Assembly (NCBI GenBank): GCA_029582165.1
Contig: CM055875.1
Coordinates: forward strand, 10,476,785 to 10,540,784
Reading direction: 5' to 3'
DNA length: 64,000 bases
From: Portulaca oleracea
Lineage: Eukaryota > Streptophyta > Magnoliopsida > Caryophyllales > Portulacaceae
Every line of letters begins with the position of its first letter. The stretch's first letter is position 1. Below are positions 24,701 through 33,349 of the stretch, piece after piece. The notes under the pieces are model-generated. The model saw only the letters and a program-made list of their open reading frames with translations. It searched no databases and was not told where the DNA came from. The position numbers and the translations under genes are program-made.

Positions 24701-27700
24701 TGCAAAGGAAAATTATTTTCTAGGAAAATGGTTTTCCTTGGAAAATGATTTTCCATGAAAATGAATTTTCAATGAATATTTTCAAGTGTTTGGCACAAAG
24801 GAAAATCATTTTCCTGAAAACGATTTTCACCTGTTTGGCAATAAGGAAAATGGTTATGGGATTACAAAACTTGTCCATGTCATTTGAGTCATTACATTTC
24901 CAACAAATACAGCGGGGTGGGGCTCCATTGTCATCCCTAAACTTGAGGAAACTGCAATTAAGGTTAAGGGATTACAAAACTTGTCCATGTCGTTTCAGTC
25001 ATTACAGTACCAACAAGTATGCCCCTGGGGGGGGGGGGGGGCTCAGATGCTCTCCCTAAATTTTTCGAGCCAAATCTTCTGAAGCTTCTCATTTTTTGCG
25101 AGGAATGCTTCAGTTTTATTCTCATGCTCTACGAGATAATCTAAAGCGTTCCCTAAAAATTGTTCCTCGAACCCTTCGGTCTCCATCACTTCACGATAAA
25201 GATCATCACTTCACGATAAAGATCAATAACTCAACAAACAAGCATTGGAAGATTAACTCAAAAATGGAGCACAGTCTCTAGGGATTGGCACAAAGATAAT
25301 TGGGTTCTAATGCAACATTGATGTAAAAGCATCCTAGATAATAAGATAAACCAATCAATAGATAGACATTGACAAACGAAGTTATATAAAGCCTTGGGAG
25401 ACCAAGGTAGTATTGGCTACTGACAATGACGGGAGAAGAGGTGCTTGCTTCACTAAATGGGCCACTAAAAAAACTGAGCAACATTGAATATTGGTGCAGT
25501 GACATTTACAGTAGTGTGGACATCACATACAAAATATGATATCGAGAGTAGAAGAAACAGATTATTTCAAAATATCATTATCTTGGCTTTTTCTCCTATA
25601 AGGAACAAGGTGAAAGTTGTACACACTACACACAATGACATAAGCACGAGTTTAATACAAGCATCTCAATGGCAGTGGTCCAATTTCATCAACACTTTAG
25701 TAGGCAACCAGTGTGGGCATCACATACAAAATATGATACCAAGATAATGTTACTTATCAAGTCTTTAATTTGACAAAGAACATTAAAGACCAGCTTGACA
25801 GGATTGTTACTGCACAAAGAGAGGTTCTCTGGAGAGGTCCGCTTAAACCCCAGTGTAAGAACTACTTCAGATGTCTCCAGCATGAGTGAGTCTTTAACAA
25901 ACAATGCTGAAGGTAGTACTACTACATCACAAGGTTTGAGGACATTAGTGGCAAATATTTGAAAGGTAAAGACCCTTCTTGGAAGCCACTACTATGAAGA
26001 AGTGCAGCTTTTCTCCAGCAGGGAGCAGGCTTGTTAAACAAAAACCCCTCTCCCTTACTTGCCCGGGAGCCTGGAGCTTTTCCATGGGACAACCTCCGTT
26101 GCTCAAGGAACTAGCTTGATGAACAAAAAAGAGCTTCCTATGCAGTGGTTGGGTGTATAGGAGCAGCTTTAGCGGGCTTTGAACCTCCTTTGTCTGCCCT
26201 TGGTTTGACGTTCATGTTGAAAACCCAAGAGCAGAACTACAAATCATACATTCCATCAACCAACAATCCTACTGTACTATCAACCTTTCTGGACAAAGAA
26301 CTAGTGGAGCAAGTAGTGTGCCATAAACAATGTCAATAGCAAGCAAAGCACCAATCTTTCAAACAACAAAACCCAAGAGTAGAAGAGAACACAACAAAGC
26401 ACCAATCTTTCCAACAAATGACACCCAAACCAACAGAACCACACAAGTCGACCAAGAAAGTTCAATAACGTAAAAGGAGATCGAGACACAGTCGTATTTG
26501 AAGGTAACTGGTATGATGTCGATCGAATTTGAAGCAGATCGAGAAAGGTGCGAGCAGACGGTGGAAACCCTTAATTCGCCATGGAATTGTTACGGAGAAA
26601 GTTGCGAGCAGATGAGAGAGAAAGAGAAAGAGAAAGAGAAAGAGAAAGAGCAAGGTTCGGAAACCCCAATCTTCCATGGAGAGAAAGAGCAAGGTTCGAA
26701 AACAGAAAGCTTCAGAGAAAGATGGGAGAGAAAGAGAAAGATGAGAATGACTGCGCGAGGAAACCTAACCCTAACGTTGGATAGCGTTGGACTGAAAAAT
26801 GATAATGTACCGGGAAAACGATGATGGACCGGGAAAATGATTTTTTTTTTTAGTATGAGTTAAGAAAACAATTTACAAAGGGGTGGGGGAAAATCATTTT
26901 CCAGAAAATTGTTTTCCTCCCAACCAAACGCACCCTTAGTAAATAGTTACCTTTTGACTACATGGTTGTGTGTTTTCCTTATTGTTTAGGCTTTTTTTTG
27001 CCATTTAAACTCTCAGATATGCTTTAGGGAGTCCGAGTAAGAATTGCATTGAAGAATTTGGGAATTTGTGAGATTTGTGTGGATTGCCCGGTGAAGGAAT
27101 GGCTCAATGCTCACATAGTGTCGCCACCTTTCTTCAGTCTCCTACATGAGATGGAAACATCTTTTTGATGTTAAGAAGGCTCTACTTAAATCCCTGAGAT
27201 CCCATGTGTAGTTGGAATGGAATTCCCATCTCTTTTTCCTTTTTCTTTTGGTTCTGTTTTACCCAAACATTTCAATAACTAATGATCCTTTTACGAGTTG
27301 GCCACTTCGATTTTCTTATACTTACCCTTGTCCAAAAAAATAAAGAAAGATTATTTGCACCAAGAAATACCTTAGATACTCGGATATAGTTTTCCTTGTT
27401 AATTTTTCTGGCTGGCTAGATTATGCGAACCGTGTTTTGCAAGATTGGGCTGGTTGTTCTACTTTACCATGGAGTTAGATTTCTTTAACCTGAATTATGA
27501 TTGTGTACTATCCAGTAATTAGACTTTTTATTTTGCAGCTAAGAAAGTCCATTTGTTTTGATTCATACTTGTTGAGCTTGATTATTTTTTGCTCTAGTTC
27601 ATTTAATTTCCCATTTTATCCTTAGGCTCGACATAACAAAGCAATCTCAAGAGATACCTGGGCTCAGCTACTGGAGTTTGTGAGGGTAAGAATCACTTGA

Positions 27701-29100
27701 AGTGTGCAGATTATTTCATTTCTCTGTATGTTTTTTCAAGAATTGCATATTCCCTACTTCCCTTTTGCTGTAATTTCTTTAGGCTACATTAGTTATTTGT
27801 TGTAGAAGATGGCAGTGCAATTTGATAAATGGTGTGTTGTTGTGCAATGCTTTGACCAAGCCAAACTGCTTCACGCTTTCACTTGATTGTTGTGTTTTAA
27901 AGAACTATTTTTGGGTAGAAACCTAGAACAGGAGGTTTGGGGTACATTTTCTACAATGCTAGGCAAGATAGCATTTCATGTTTCGACGAAATACTATGTT
28001 TTACATTTTTGTAAAAAGTTGATTAATATCATGCCTAGTATCGTGTAATTTTCCTCTGGTAAATTACCAATGTCTATTTATGTTTTATCTGAATTGGGTT
28101 CATTTAATCTTTGCTTCAAAACAACTCACAGTTTCACATAAGTGTCATACACAACCAACTGATAAATCTTGCAGGCAATGCTGAATCAGCTAAGGTGTGG
28201 ATTCATGTGCTAAGGGGTTTGGTGCTAGAATTGCCAGTCCTTCACTTTTAACAGCCAAATTACATTGTTTTGTTTCATATGATAGTGTCACTGTTCACTT
28301 TACAACTATAGATGAATAAAGAACTGTATGTTTGCATCATGGTAATCTGGGCATTAAAATGTAAGTTTGAGCTGAAATAGTGAAATGTGCAACCAATATA
28401 CAGTAGAAGTTATACCTATGTGGTCACACTTTGCCTCAAGAGTTAAAGGCTAGGTTTGTAGTGCTCTTTAAGTTTAGTCAATGAAGATGTGCAGTCAGGA
28501 GGGCGTCTGATATAGTCAAACAAGAATTGGAGAGGCTAAGGTCCCAACTTCTTTTTGATAGCTTCAGTTAGCATTCACAAGGAGATATGGACCTGCCTTT
28601 TTTATAAGTCAAGTGTCTATATAGTTTGCATTTGTCTGATGGAGGAAGTTTTGAAATAATGGTTAAGAATCAGGCCTTAGCTATACATTAGATAAGGTGT
28701 GTAGTTCAAAAGTTCCGAACTTACTTTTAGGTCATTTTAACTAGTGCTGGGTGTGGTCATAAGCAGGATCGGGTTTGCCATTAAAAGCTATGATGACTGT
28801 GGGTATGTCCTTTGCAATAAATAGAGGGTTTGGGCATTATAAACTGAATGAGGTCTTGGGTATATTTGTACCTGGTTAAGTTCCTCTTTCCTTCTGTACT
28901 AGACAAGATTAATCTGGCAATTTGACCCCCCATTCATTTAAACACTGTAGATTGGTTTGTGGGTTAAATATGTGTTCTTGTTGATTGTGCAGACAGTGGA
29001 TCCACAGCTGTCTAATTATGATTCTGAAGGAGCTTGGCCGTACCTCATTGATGAATTTGTGGAATACTTGTATGAGAATGGGATTGTACAAAGAGGTTAA
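3708..29100 (+). CDS. DCN1: DCN1-like protein (DCUN1/PONY domain, cullin neddylation co-E3), 11 coding exons
   Basis: Helps transfer NEDD8 from its E2 to cullins, activating cullin-RING ubiquitin ligases. Exons: 3708-3710, 4038-4099, 9728-9864, 13966-14024, 14206-14229, 18376-18458, 18592-18656, 18740-18789, 18982-19083, 27627-27686, 28993-29100; spliced they encode 250 residues, the usual length of the plant family. An N-terminal UBA-like domain (about 8-45: [33 protein letters not shown]) precedes the PONY/DCUN1 domain (about 58-245: [50 protein letters not shown]). The cullin-binding DAD patch is complete by position: D205 (SRDTW), A229 (EGAWP), D235 (LIDEFV). Exon 1 supplies only the ATG. 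All introns are GT-AG except intron 6 (18459-18591), which starts GC. Introns 2, 3, 5 and 9 (4.1-8.5 kb) are full of transposons. I see no damage to the reading frame. Confidence 0.95.
3711..4037 (+). other. Intron 1 of the DCN1-like gene, with a G14 tract
   Basis: The donor GTATGT follows the start codon directly and the acceptor is TTGGCAG. A T8-G14 run lies at 3773-3794. Long first introns often carry regulatory sequence, but nothing specific is recognisable here. Confidence 0.8.
4355..5040 (+). pseudogene. LINE reverse-transcriptase fragment in DCN1-like intron 2
   Basis: A broken piece of an L1-type LINE reverse transcriptase. Recognisable pieces in order are [33 protein letters not shown] (RT motif 1 area), [32 protein letters not shown] (catalytic block with the first Asp), a stop, and then in a shifted frame [16 protein letters not shown]. 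It ends before the F/Y-x-DD box, so both ends are truncated. It has the same orientation as the host gene and no coding potential left. Confidence 0.85.
4999..5560 (-). other. Unidentified open frame (171 codons) in intron 2
   Basis: The minus strand stays open from 5514 to 4999 and encodes an acidic protein ([31 protein letters not shown]) with no domain I recognise. It directly follows the LINE fragment on the other strand, and the boundary lies in the overlap. It could be a captured gene piece or a LINE ORF1 linker. Codon content looks protein-like rather than random, but there is no homology call to offer. Confidence 0.25.
5763..6284. mobile_element. MITE with long terminal inverted repeats (intron 2)
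   Basis: The left end AGGAAAATTGGATTCTAATA is the exact reverse complement of the right end TATTAGAATCCAATTTTCCT, and the match extends inward about 110 bp in broken form (TTTTGTTTTTGTATTTTGGTGGTCC against GGACCACCAAAATACAAAAACAAA). The middle is non-coding. Total length is about 522 bp. The flanks are A-rich, so the target duplication cannot be read and the superfamily stays open. Confidence 0.85.
6285..7089. other. Intron 2 sequence without recognised features
   Basis: No coding similarity is seen. There are two guanine homopolymers, G13 at 6332-6344 and G11 at 6895-6905. The ORFs on both strands at 6542-6771 overlap each other and look like chance. Confidence 0.5.
7090..9420 (-). pseudogene. 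Degenerate LINE ORF2 fragment (RT to zinc-finger), intron 2
   Basis: On the minus strand, read from 9420 down, come an RT start ([21 protein letters not shown], then [21 protein letters not shown]), a mid-RT piece ([20 protein letters not shown]), a core piece ([16 protein letters not shown]), a thumb-like part near 8300-7800, and a zf-RVT domain near 7480-7290 ([26 protein letters not shown]). Many stops and frameshifts separate them. The endonuclease end is missing. This is an old insertion, antisense to the DCN1-like gene. Confidence 0.8.
9421..9727 (+). other. End of intron 2 of the DCN1-like gene
   Basis: A T-rich tract (TTTTTTTTTCCTGTTTTGTAG) and acceptor precede exon 3. No other feature is seen. 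Confidence 0.7.
10141..11442 (-). repeat. 3' LTR of the intron-3 Athila-like element
   Basis: About 1.3 kb, starting TGACCGCAAG and ending GACTGAACA on the plus strand. On the minus strand a TATA box (TATAAATAG) lies at 10867-10877, as expected for an LTR promoter. The phrase ACCGCAAGxGxACGG near its minus-strand end also opens the LTR at 53848. Confidence 0.7.
11443..13255 (-). other. Untranslated 3' region of the Athila-like element
   Basis: There is no long reading frame. It shares blocks, in the same order, with 55222-57110 of the second Athila-like element, for example AATCAAGAGGACTTT...AGGGTTGT followed by AGG(C)TTAGGTTAA, and later GGCT...TTTGGCT...AACGAATGCCTC. T-rich and A-rich tracts (12300-12340, 12970-13040) are interspersed. 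Confidence 0.65.
13256..13715 (-). pseudogene. Integrase C-terminal fragment, Athila/Tat-type
   Basis: Encodes [20 protein letters not shown], then [54 protein letters not shown] (GPY/F-like end of integrase) and [20 protein letters not shown] up to a natural stop. This is the typical C-terminus of Athila-group Ty3 integrases. The catalytic DDE core is absent because the element is cut at about 13715. The 151-codon frame is still open, so the truncation is not extremely old. Confidence 0.9.
14230..15269 (+). other. Intron 5, first part: no gene recognised
   Basis: The donor GTGAGT is at 14230. The rest is AT-rich, with short overlapping ORFs on both strands (14494-14766, 14986-15264) and no recognisable domain. 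The minus ORF at 14986-15264 adjoins the LTR-like stretch that follows and may be retrotransposon sequence. Confidence 0.4.
15270..16255. mobile_element. Possible old LTR remnant (intron 5)
   Basis: Phrases typical of the LTRs at 43415 and 50270 recur here in diverged form: GATACAGAAACACCACCAAG, TTAGGACACTCACAAAAATGG, and AAGTTACAAGAGTCATACATATATAAACATACTAAG (TATA-like). Borders and duplications were not found, so this is a family-level resemblance only. Confidence 0.35.
16260..17880 (+). pseudogene. LINE ORF2 3' fragment (zf-RVT), split by a solo LTR
   Basis: The right part (17498-17880) encodes a LINE C-terminal zinc-finger region in broken frames: [54 protein letters not shown]. The left part (to 16371) is continuous with it once the LTR and one CCAAT copy are removed. 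The LINE was present before the LTR inserted. Confidence 0.7.
16372..17497 (+). mobile_element. Solo LTR, 1126 bp, TSD CCAAT (intron 5)
   Basis: Starts TGATGTATATTTG and ends CCCATTATGCATCA. It is flanked by the exact 5-bp duplication CCAAT (16367-16371 and 17498-17502). The plus-orientation TATA box TATAAATAG is at 16886-16894. A second copy of the family lies at 51568-52613. No internal region is present, so the element was reduced to one LTR by LTR-LTR recombination. It lies in the sense direction of the DCN1-like gene. Confidence 0.93.
17881..18375 (+). other. End of intron 5 of the DCN1-like gene
   Basis: No repeat or coding signal was recognised. The acceptor TTTTTTCAG ends at 18375. 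Confidence 0.6.
18459..18591 (+). other. GC-AG intron (intron 6) of the DCN1-like gene
   Basis: Reading-frame joining of exon 6 (ending TTAGG at 18458) to exon 7 (starting GGTTGAC at 18592) leaves GCAAGT as the donor, which matches the strong consensus of U2-type GC-AG introns, and CCTACAG as the acceptor. The only nearby GT (18463) would bring in a stop codon after joining. Confidence 0.88.
19394..19794. mobile_element. MITE, about 400 bp, long terminal inverted repeats (intron 9)
   Basis: The left end GGGAAATTTCATTTGGTAGG and following sequence (about 54 bp) is mirrored at the right end (...CCTACCAAATGGAACTTCCC) at roughly 85% identity. Internal subrepeats, TTGGAATAATTTTxAAA and AATAAGCCTACCA, occur several times. 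The flanks are T-rich, which hides the target duplication. Non-coding. Confidence 0.85.
19795..20979. other. Intron 9 sequence without recognised genes
   Basis: Unclassified AT-rich sequence. The stretch at about 20230-20400 resembles the DNA flanking the Harbinger-like element (24620-24688 plus 26939-27080), so it is a diverged dispersed repeat. Confidence 0.4.
20980..21760 (+). pseudogene. Ty3/gypsy integrase remnant (intron 9)
   Basis: Broken frames on the plus strand read like an integrase core: [20 protein letters not shown] (first catalytic Asp region), then [30 protein letters not shown] and CTCHPK-like residues, and near 21450 a piece like FEVVYG ([10 protein letters not shown]). Numerous stops make it an old relic. 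Element borders were not found. Confidence 0.6.
21761..22574. other. Intron 9 sequence without recognised genes
   Basis: Short ORFs occur (21965-22258 plus, 97 codons; 22327-22548 minus) with no recognisable domain. Nothing else is supported. Confidence 0.4.
22575..23324 (-). mobile_element. Copia-type solo LTR, 750 bp (intron 9)
   Basis: The plus strand starts TGTTGGGAAAATG and ends GAAATAATTCCAACA, so the minus strand reads TGTTGGAATTATTTC...CCCAACA, a form typical of Ty1/copia LTRs. A TATA box (TATAAATAGG, minus) lies near 22922-22931. Flanks share AAAC on both sides (22571-22574, 23325-23328), a slightly imperfect duplication. No internal domain is present. It contains an array of short palindromes. 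Confidence 0.8.
23098..23205. repeat. Cluster of AACACGGTCCGTGTT palindromes in the copia LTR
   Basis: Two perfect 15-bp palindromes, AACACGGTCCGTGTT, at 23098-23112 and 23119-23133 are followed by decayed copies AACACGATCCGCATT (23138-23152) and AGCACGACCCGTGCT (about 23188). They lie just downstream, in LTR sense, of nothing coding, in what should be the upstream part of the LTR. Confidence 0.8.
23325..24685. other. Intron 9 sequence without recognised genes
   Basis: Unclassified. The section 23930-24250 is more GC-rich and may be an old gene or transposon fragment, but no domain can be read. Confidence 0.35.
24689..26935. mobile_element. PIF/Harbinger-like non-autonomous element, 2247 bp, TSD TTA (intron 9)
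   Basis: The ends GGGTGTGTTTGGTGCAAAGG and CCCAACCAAACGCACCC are inverted, and the 3-bp duplication TTA (24686-24688, 26936-26938) is the hallmark target of PIF/Harbinger elements. GGAAAATGATTTTCC-type subrepeats lie inside both ends. No transposase is readable. The inside holds direct repeats (GGATTACAAAACTTGTCCATGTC twice; ATCACATACAAAATATGATA near 25518 and 25720), a 20-bp tandem duplication near 25186-25225 and a G15 tract at 25027-25041. Confidence 0.8.
26612..26652 (+). repeat. GAGAAA microsatellite
   Basis: About six to seven units of AGAGAA/GAGAAA lie inside the Harbinger-like element. They account for the lysine/glutamate repeat seen in the overlapping ORFs, which are not genes. Confidence 0.85.
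27687..28992 (+). other. Intron 10 of the DCN1-like gene
   Basis: A 1306-bp GT-AG intron (GTAAGA...TTGTGCAG) without recognised transposon or coding sequence. Confidence 0.8.
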
Positions 29101-29400
29101 ATTGTGGAGCAAGCAGCAGCAATTGAACATCTGTGTTGACCCCCAGGGGAACTTTCATTTGTGTTACCTTCTGCCATCATTTGTACTGTGCTGCACCATT
29201 CAACTCTTCAAAGCAGTATGTTGTCTTTGGTCAGGTGTTACCAAATCCTTGAAATAGAAAGATGCCAAGGGGGAAGAAAACAACATTGTGTTTATGTTGT
29301 CTTTGGTCAGGTGTTGTCTTTATTTGTCTTGTGCTTTTAACAATGTATTGGTGTTGTAACTGAATAAAATGATTGAACCAGCCAGGTTGTCCGACTCCCC
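29101..29400 (+). terminator. 3' UTR and polyadenylation signal of the DCN1-like gene
   Basis: A canonical AATAAA lies at 29363-29368, 263 bp after the stop codon, followed by G/T-rich sequence. The 22-mer-like phrase TGTTGTCTTTGGTCAGGTGT is present twice (about 29219 and 29297), a local duplication inside the 3' UTR. Confidence 0.7.
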
Positions 29401-29768
29401 GTATTTTTCATCTGTCTTTTTACCCCCACATTATTGAACTTACTGGGAACCCAAAATCATGACCAATTGCTGCGTTTGCCTCCAACCCTATGTATTCATG
29501 TTGGTGCATGCATCCTTTTCAGCTGGCTAAAAGGGATGTTGAGGAAGGAACTTTTCTTGAATAAAATTGCCTTATGCATGCAAAAATTTTTTTAAAAAAA
29601 TAAATTAAAGACAAATACGTGAGAGTAGTAATGAAAGCAGCAAGTCAGCAAAGGAGATTGGACTTAGTCTTGTCTTTGCCATATGACAGTACTTTGGTGC
29701 TTTGGCTGGATGTGTAGTCAAACAACCAAGCTCTAGGAGAGGATAACAACCTACTGAAAAAAAAGATA

Positions 29769-29875
29769 TGGAGGGAGCGGGGAGAAAGGAGAGCGGAAGA
29801 AGAAAACACCGGGGAGTGAGACCATTCACAATCTATATAGAAAACCTCCCTTCAAGTATAGACAAGCGTGCCCCT
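29769..29875 (+). pseudogene. LINE-A ORF1 start (RRM-like)
   Basis: MEGAGRKESGRRKHRG is followed by RPFTIYIENLPSSIDKR, which fits the first strand of the RRM that opens ORF1 of many plant L1 LINEs (RNA-binding chaperone of the LINE RNP). It is then interrupted by a dispersed repeat. Only about 35 codons remain. Confidence 0.5.
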
Positions 29876-30265
29876 AAAAGATATGTTGTCAGAATTGGAC
29901 CAGTTGACCTAGTGCGTCAATGGGTCGACTGGTCGGACCGGTTTGACTGTGTTAGACCGATTAATCCGGTTCATGGTTGAATCGGTCAAAACCGACATGA
30001 ATCAGTCATGATTTTCAAATTTTTTCATATACTTCCAAAATAATCAAAATAATTATTAAATTGTGAACCAGTCAAAAATCGGAATGAAGCGGTGAAAATC
30101 GAGATGAATTGGCAAAAAAACATAATGAAACGGTCAAAAATTGGTTCATTAAAATTAAACTACTAAAATTCTGGTTTGACTATGAACCATTCAGGTCAAT
30201 TGGTTTACCTGGTTCAATCAGTTTTGCCGTTCTTTTAGTGGTTGAATTAGTTCATCGGACTGGAG
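29876..30265. repeat. Dispersed GGTC/GACC-rich repeat inside LINE-A
   Basis: A run of phrases such as GGACCAGTTGACC, TCGACTGGTCGGACCGG, GAATCGGTCAAAACCG and GAACCAGTCAAAAATCGG in alternating orientation marks a common plant DNA-type repeat. Clear terminal repeats were not defined. A similar but different repeat (GGGTCGGGTT phrases) sits in LINE-A at about 41815-42320. Confidence 0.45.
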
Positions 30266-30455
30266 AGTGTAGTGTGCACTTGGAGGATTTGTAAAGAACA
30301 TACAAAAGTAGCAGCAATTGTGGAAGGCAGATTTGGAGAGGAGGTAAGAATCTTGGATTTTTTTTTTTTTTGGAAGGGAAAGTCAGAGTTACAGTAGATA
30401 AAGACGGTCAAGGGAGCGATTGTCCGCTAGCCTGTTTGGCTAGAGTGTGAGCTTC

Positions 30456-31400
30456 CTAAACACTAGACCTAGGGACCTTACAGATACGAATACAAGCAAA
30501 CTTAAGGAATAAAAAACGACAGGATAACACGATATTTTTGCACAGGACAGGTGGTCTGATATGGTTATTGAAAATATGGACCACTTCGGCAGAGTAAGTG
30601 TGAATGGTGACATGGCGGAGCTCCTTCTGAATTGCTCTCTGAATTGCACTTTCAACTGCAGTTAGCTCCATTTGAAGTGCTGAAGATCCCAGCATCGGAG
30701 CAGCATGCTGCTCTAATAGAAAGCCCTGTATTTTGAACACCCAACCTATACCGCCGCGGAGAATAGTACATGACCAAGCACCATCACAAAAGAAGTCACC
30801 TTCATTAGGCGAGTTGACATCCCTTACCCAAACAAAATCTCGAGCTTGGCACCTTGGGAGATCTGCCATGGGCGAGGAGAGTAGTCTACTTTGTTGCGGA
30901 TTCTTCAATCCTCCTTTTCGAAGGAGATTGAGTTCTGCTTGGATCCATCCAGGGATGACGCCCGGTAGAATCCACTCATTGTTAAAAGAAATACGGCTCC
31001 TGATCACCCAAAGGAACCAGATTGTAGCCATGAACTCTTGGACCATGGAATGGGCATCCGATTTCTGTTTCCAGAAAAAAAGTAGCCAATTCCTGATCCA
31101 TTTATCCAACTGTAACGTTCCAAGACTAATGTGAGTGATGCCTAGAGAGGAGGCAAACCACACCCTCTTAGCCCACTCGCAGTCCTTGAAAAGATGATCT
31201 CGTGTTTCCATGCCACCTTTGCATAGGGGGCAAGTCACGTCTGCCGTGGGGTCCCATCGTCGTCTTCTATCTTTGAGGGGGAGCGCATCTTGAATTGACT
31301 TCCACAGAAGCATTTTCCATTTGGAGGGGACCACTGAAGCCCAGAATTTGCTCCAGAATCTATGGTGCTGTTTTTTCTCTTCTTCCGTAGGTATTTGTGA
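30456..31400 (-). pseudogene. LINE-B ORF2, zinc finger and RNase H
   Basis: WKMLLWKSIQDALPLKDRRR and CPLCKGGMETRDHLFKDC form the zf-RVT domain. A plant-acquired RNase H follows: GDFFCDGAWSCTILRGGIGW (first Asp), LQMELTAVESAI (Glu), then HTYSAEVVHIFNN where TDS would normally carry the third acidic residue. That Asp seems lost here, so RNase H activity is doubtful. It is joined to the RT through a frameshift at about 31420-31400. Confidence 0.85.
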
Positions 31401-31418
31401 AGTGCTTCGGGAATAGGA

Positions 31419-33170
31419 CTAAAGGAAATAATAAGCAGATTTGACAGTGAAGTTTCCATCTCTCGTAAGTCCCCAGAACTTTTCATCTTCGTCGTCTAAA
31501 TCTCGGAGAGGATAAGCTAGGATGTGCTTTGCAGAGTCCCTCTGAAAATGGGTTGAGATGACCTCGGTATTCCAGCGTCTCGGGTTGTCAAGTATGAGAT
31601 CCTTGACACACTTGCCTTCCCAGAGACTACAGTTTGCCTCATCAATGAGTTTGAGGTCCCCTTTACCCGTCCAGTTGTTTCCCAGAATAGAGGTGGTGCG
31701 CCCTGAAACAATTCTAACCTTGATTTGAGGCTTGACTTTAGCAACAGCCTTGAACATGCTCCTCCAACCCCAAGAACTTGTAGGAGGAAGCACAGCTTCG
31801 TCAACAATGGGTGAATGCCTCTTATATCTGGCTTTATACATTCTGCTGAGAAGGCTTCCAGGATTGTTGTAAATTCTCCAAGCTTGTTTGGCCAAAAGTG
31901 CGTCATTGACCCATTCAGTGCGTCGCATCCCCAATCCTCCTGCCCCCTTAGGAGCATACAACCTTTCTTTTGCTGCCCTGTGCTTCCCTTCATCTCCTCC
32001 ACTAGTCCACCAGAAGAACCTTGTCATGATAGCATCCATTCGTCGGGCCACCTTTGCAGGGATTTTATAGATAGCTAGAATGTGACTATGGAGTGCCGTA
32101 AGGACAAAATTAATAAGGACTAATCTACCAGCTGGAGAGAGGAGAGCAGCCTTCCAATTTTGTAGTTTCTTGTCCATTGCATCCATGAGAAAACCAAACT
32201 GTGTGGTCTTATGTCTCCCAACAATCGGGGGCACACCTAAGTATTTTTCAAATACCTCCTCCAAAGAGAACCCAAACACTGTAGAGAGACCTTCCTTTTC
32301 CTCAACAGTTGTGTGGGGGGATGTCATCATTCTGGACTTATTAATATTGATGACTTGTCCTGAGGTTAGGCAGAAGTCATCAATGCACCGCTTGAGGTTG
32401 AGACAATAATCAGCTCGAAGGACTGTGAAAAAAATGGAATCATCCACAAAGAACATGTTGTTGATTTCCGGACTTCCCCTGGCAATGTTGATGCCTTTAA
32501 TATTGCCTTTTGAACTCTCAGAATTGAGAAAGCAGCCCAAGACATCGAAGCACAGAATGAAAAGATAAGGGGAGAGGGGATCTCCCTGGTGTAAGCCAGA
32601 TTCCGGCTGGAAAGACGGTGAGGGTGACCCTTTTACAAGAATCGAATATCGAACAGTGCAAACACATTCCATTATAAGATTGACCTAGTGGGAAGAGAAG
32701 CCCAACCTTACCAGAACCTCCCTTAGGAAGTCCCATCTAATCCGGTCATAGGCTTTGTTCATGTCGACTTTGATTGCACCCAGCTTTGTCCCTTGCTTCC
32801 GGGTCTTTAGGGCATGTAAAACCTCATGAGCTATCAGGAAACTATCACCGATGAGTCGGCCTTGAATAGAGGCGTTTTGATCATCATCAATAAGATTTTG
32901 AAGAATCGGTCTAAGACGGTTGACAATACAGCCTGAGACAAGCTTATACATGACATTGTAAAGACTGATGGGACGGAAGTCTGTCATAGTCTGTGGAGAG
33001 CCCACCTTAGGGATGAGGGTGATATGGGTGTGGTTGATTTCTTTTAGCAGAGATCCAGAGTTGAGCATATGAAGAACCGCCGTAGCGATATCGGATCCAA
33101 AAAGCGGCCACAACTTCTGAAAGAAACACGCCGGGAGATCGTCAGGCCCTGGAGTTTTAAGCCCTCCCAT
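31419..33170 (-). pseudogene. LINE-B ORF2, reverse transcriptase
   Basis: RT motifs in order: KTPGPDDLPACFFQKLWPLF, ITLIPKVGSPQTMTDFRPIS, GAIKVDMNKAYDRIRWDFL (first catalytic Asp), an in-frame TAG at 32682-32684, SGLHQGDPLSPYLFILCFDV, NNMFFVDDSIFF (catalytic FVDD), then the thumb region (FEKYLGVPPIVGRHKT, SPAGRLVLINFVLTALHSHI, RFFWWTSGGDEGKHR). The stop takes the place of one residue between VRLGFSSH and VNLIMECV; the rest is continuous for 417 codons. Confidence 0.93.
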
Positions 33171-33349
33171 TCTCTTGAGTACTTTATTAACCTCAGAAGC
33201 CGTGAAAGGCCGATTCAGAAAGCCCTGGTCAGAAGAAGAGAGCTTCTTAGTGTACCCAGCGAAGACCCTTGTTTTTGCCTTTTCTGTAGAAGGGCCGCAC
33301 CTATCCGGCTGCTAAAAGAGGTGTTTGAAGTAAGCCACGGATTCCCCCA

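Noticed and set aside
26498..26824. 108- and 67-codon Lys/Glu-rich ORFs
   Set aside because: They are the translation of a GAGAAA microsatellite inside a transposon.
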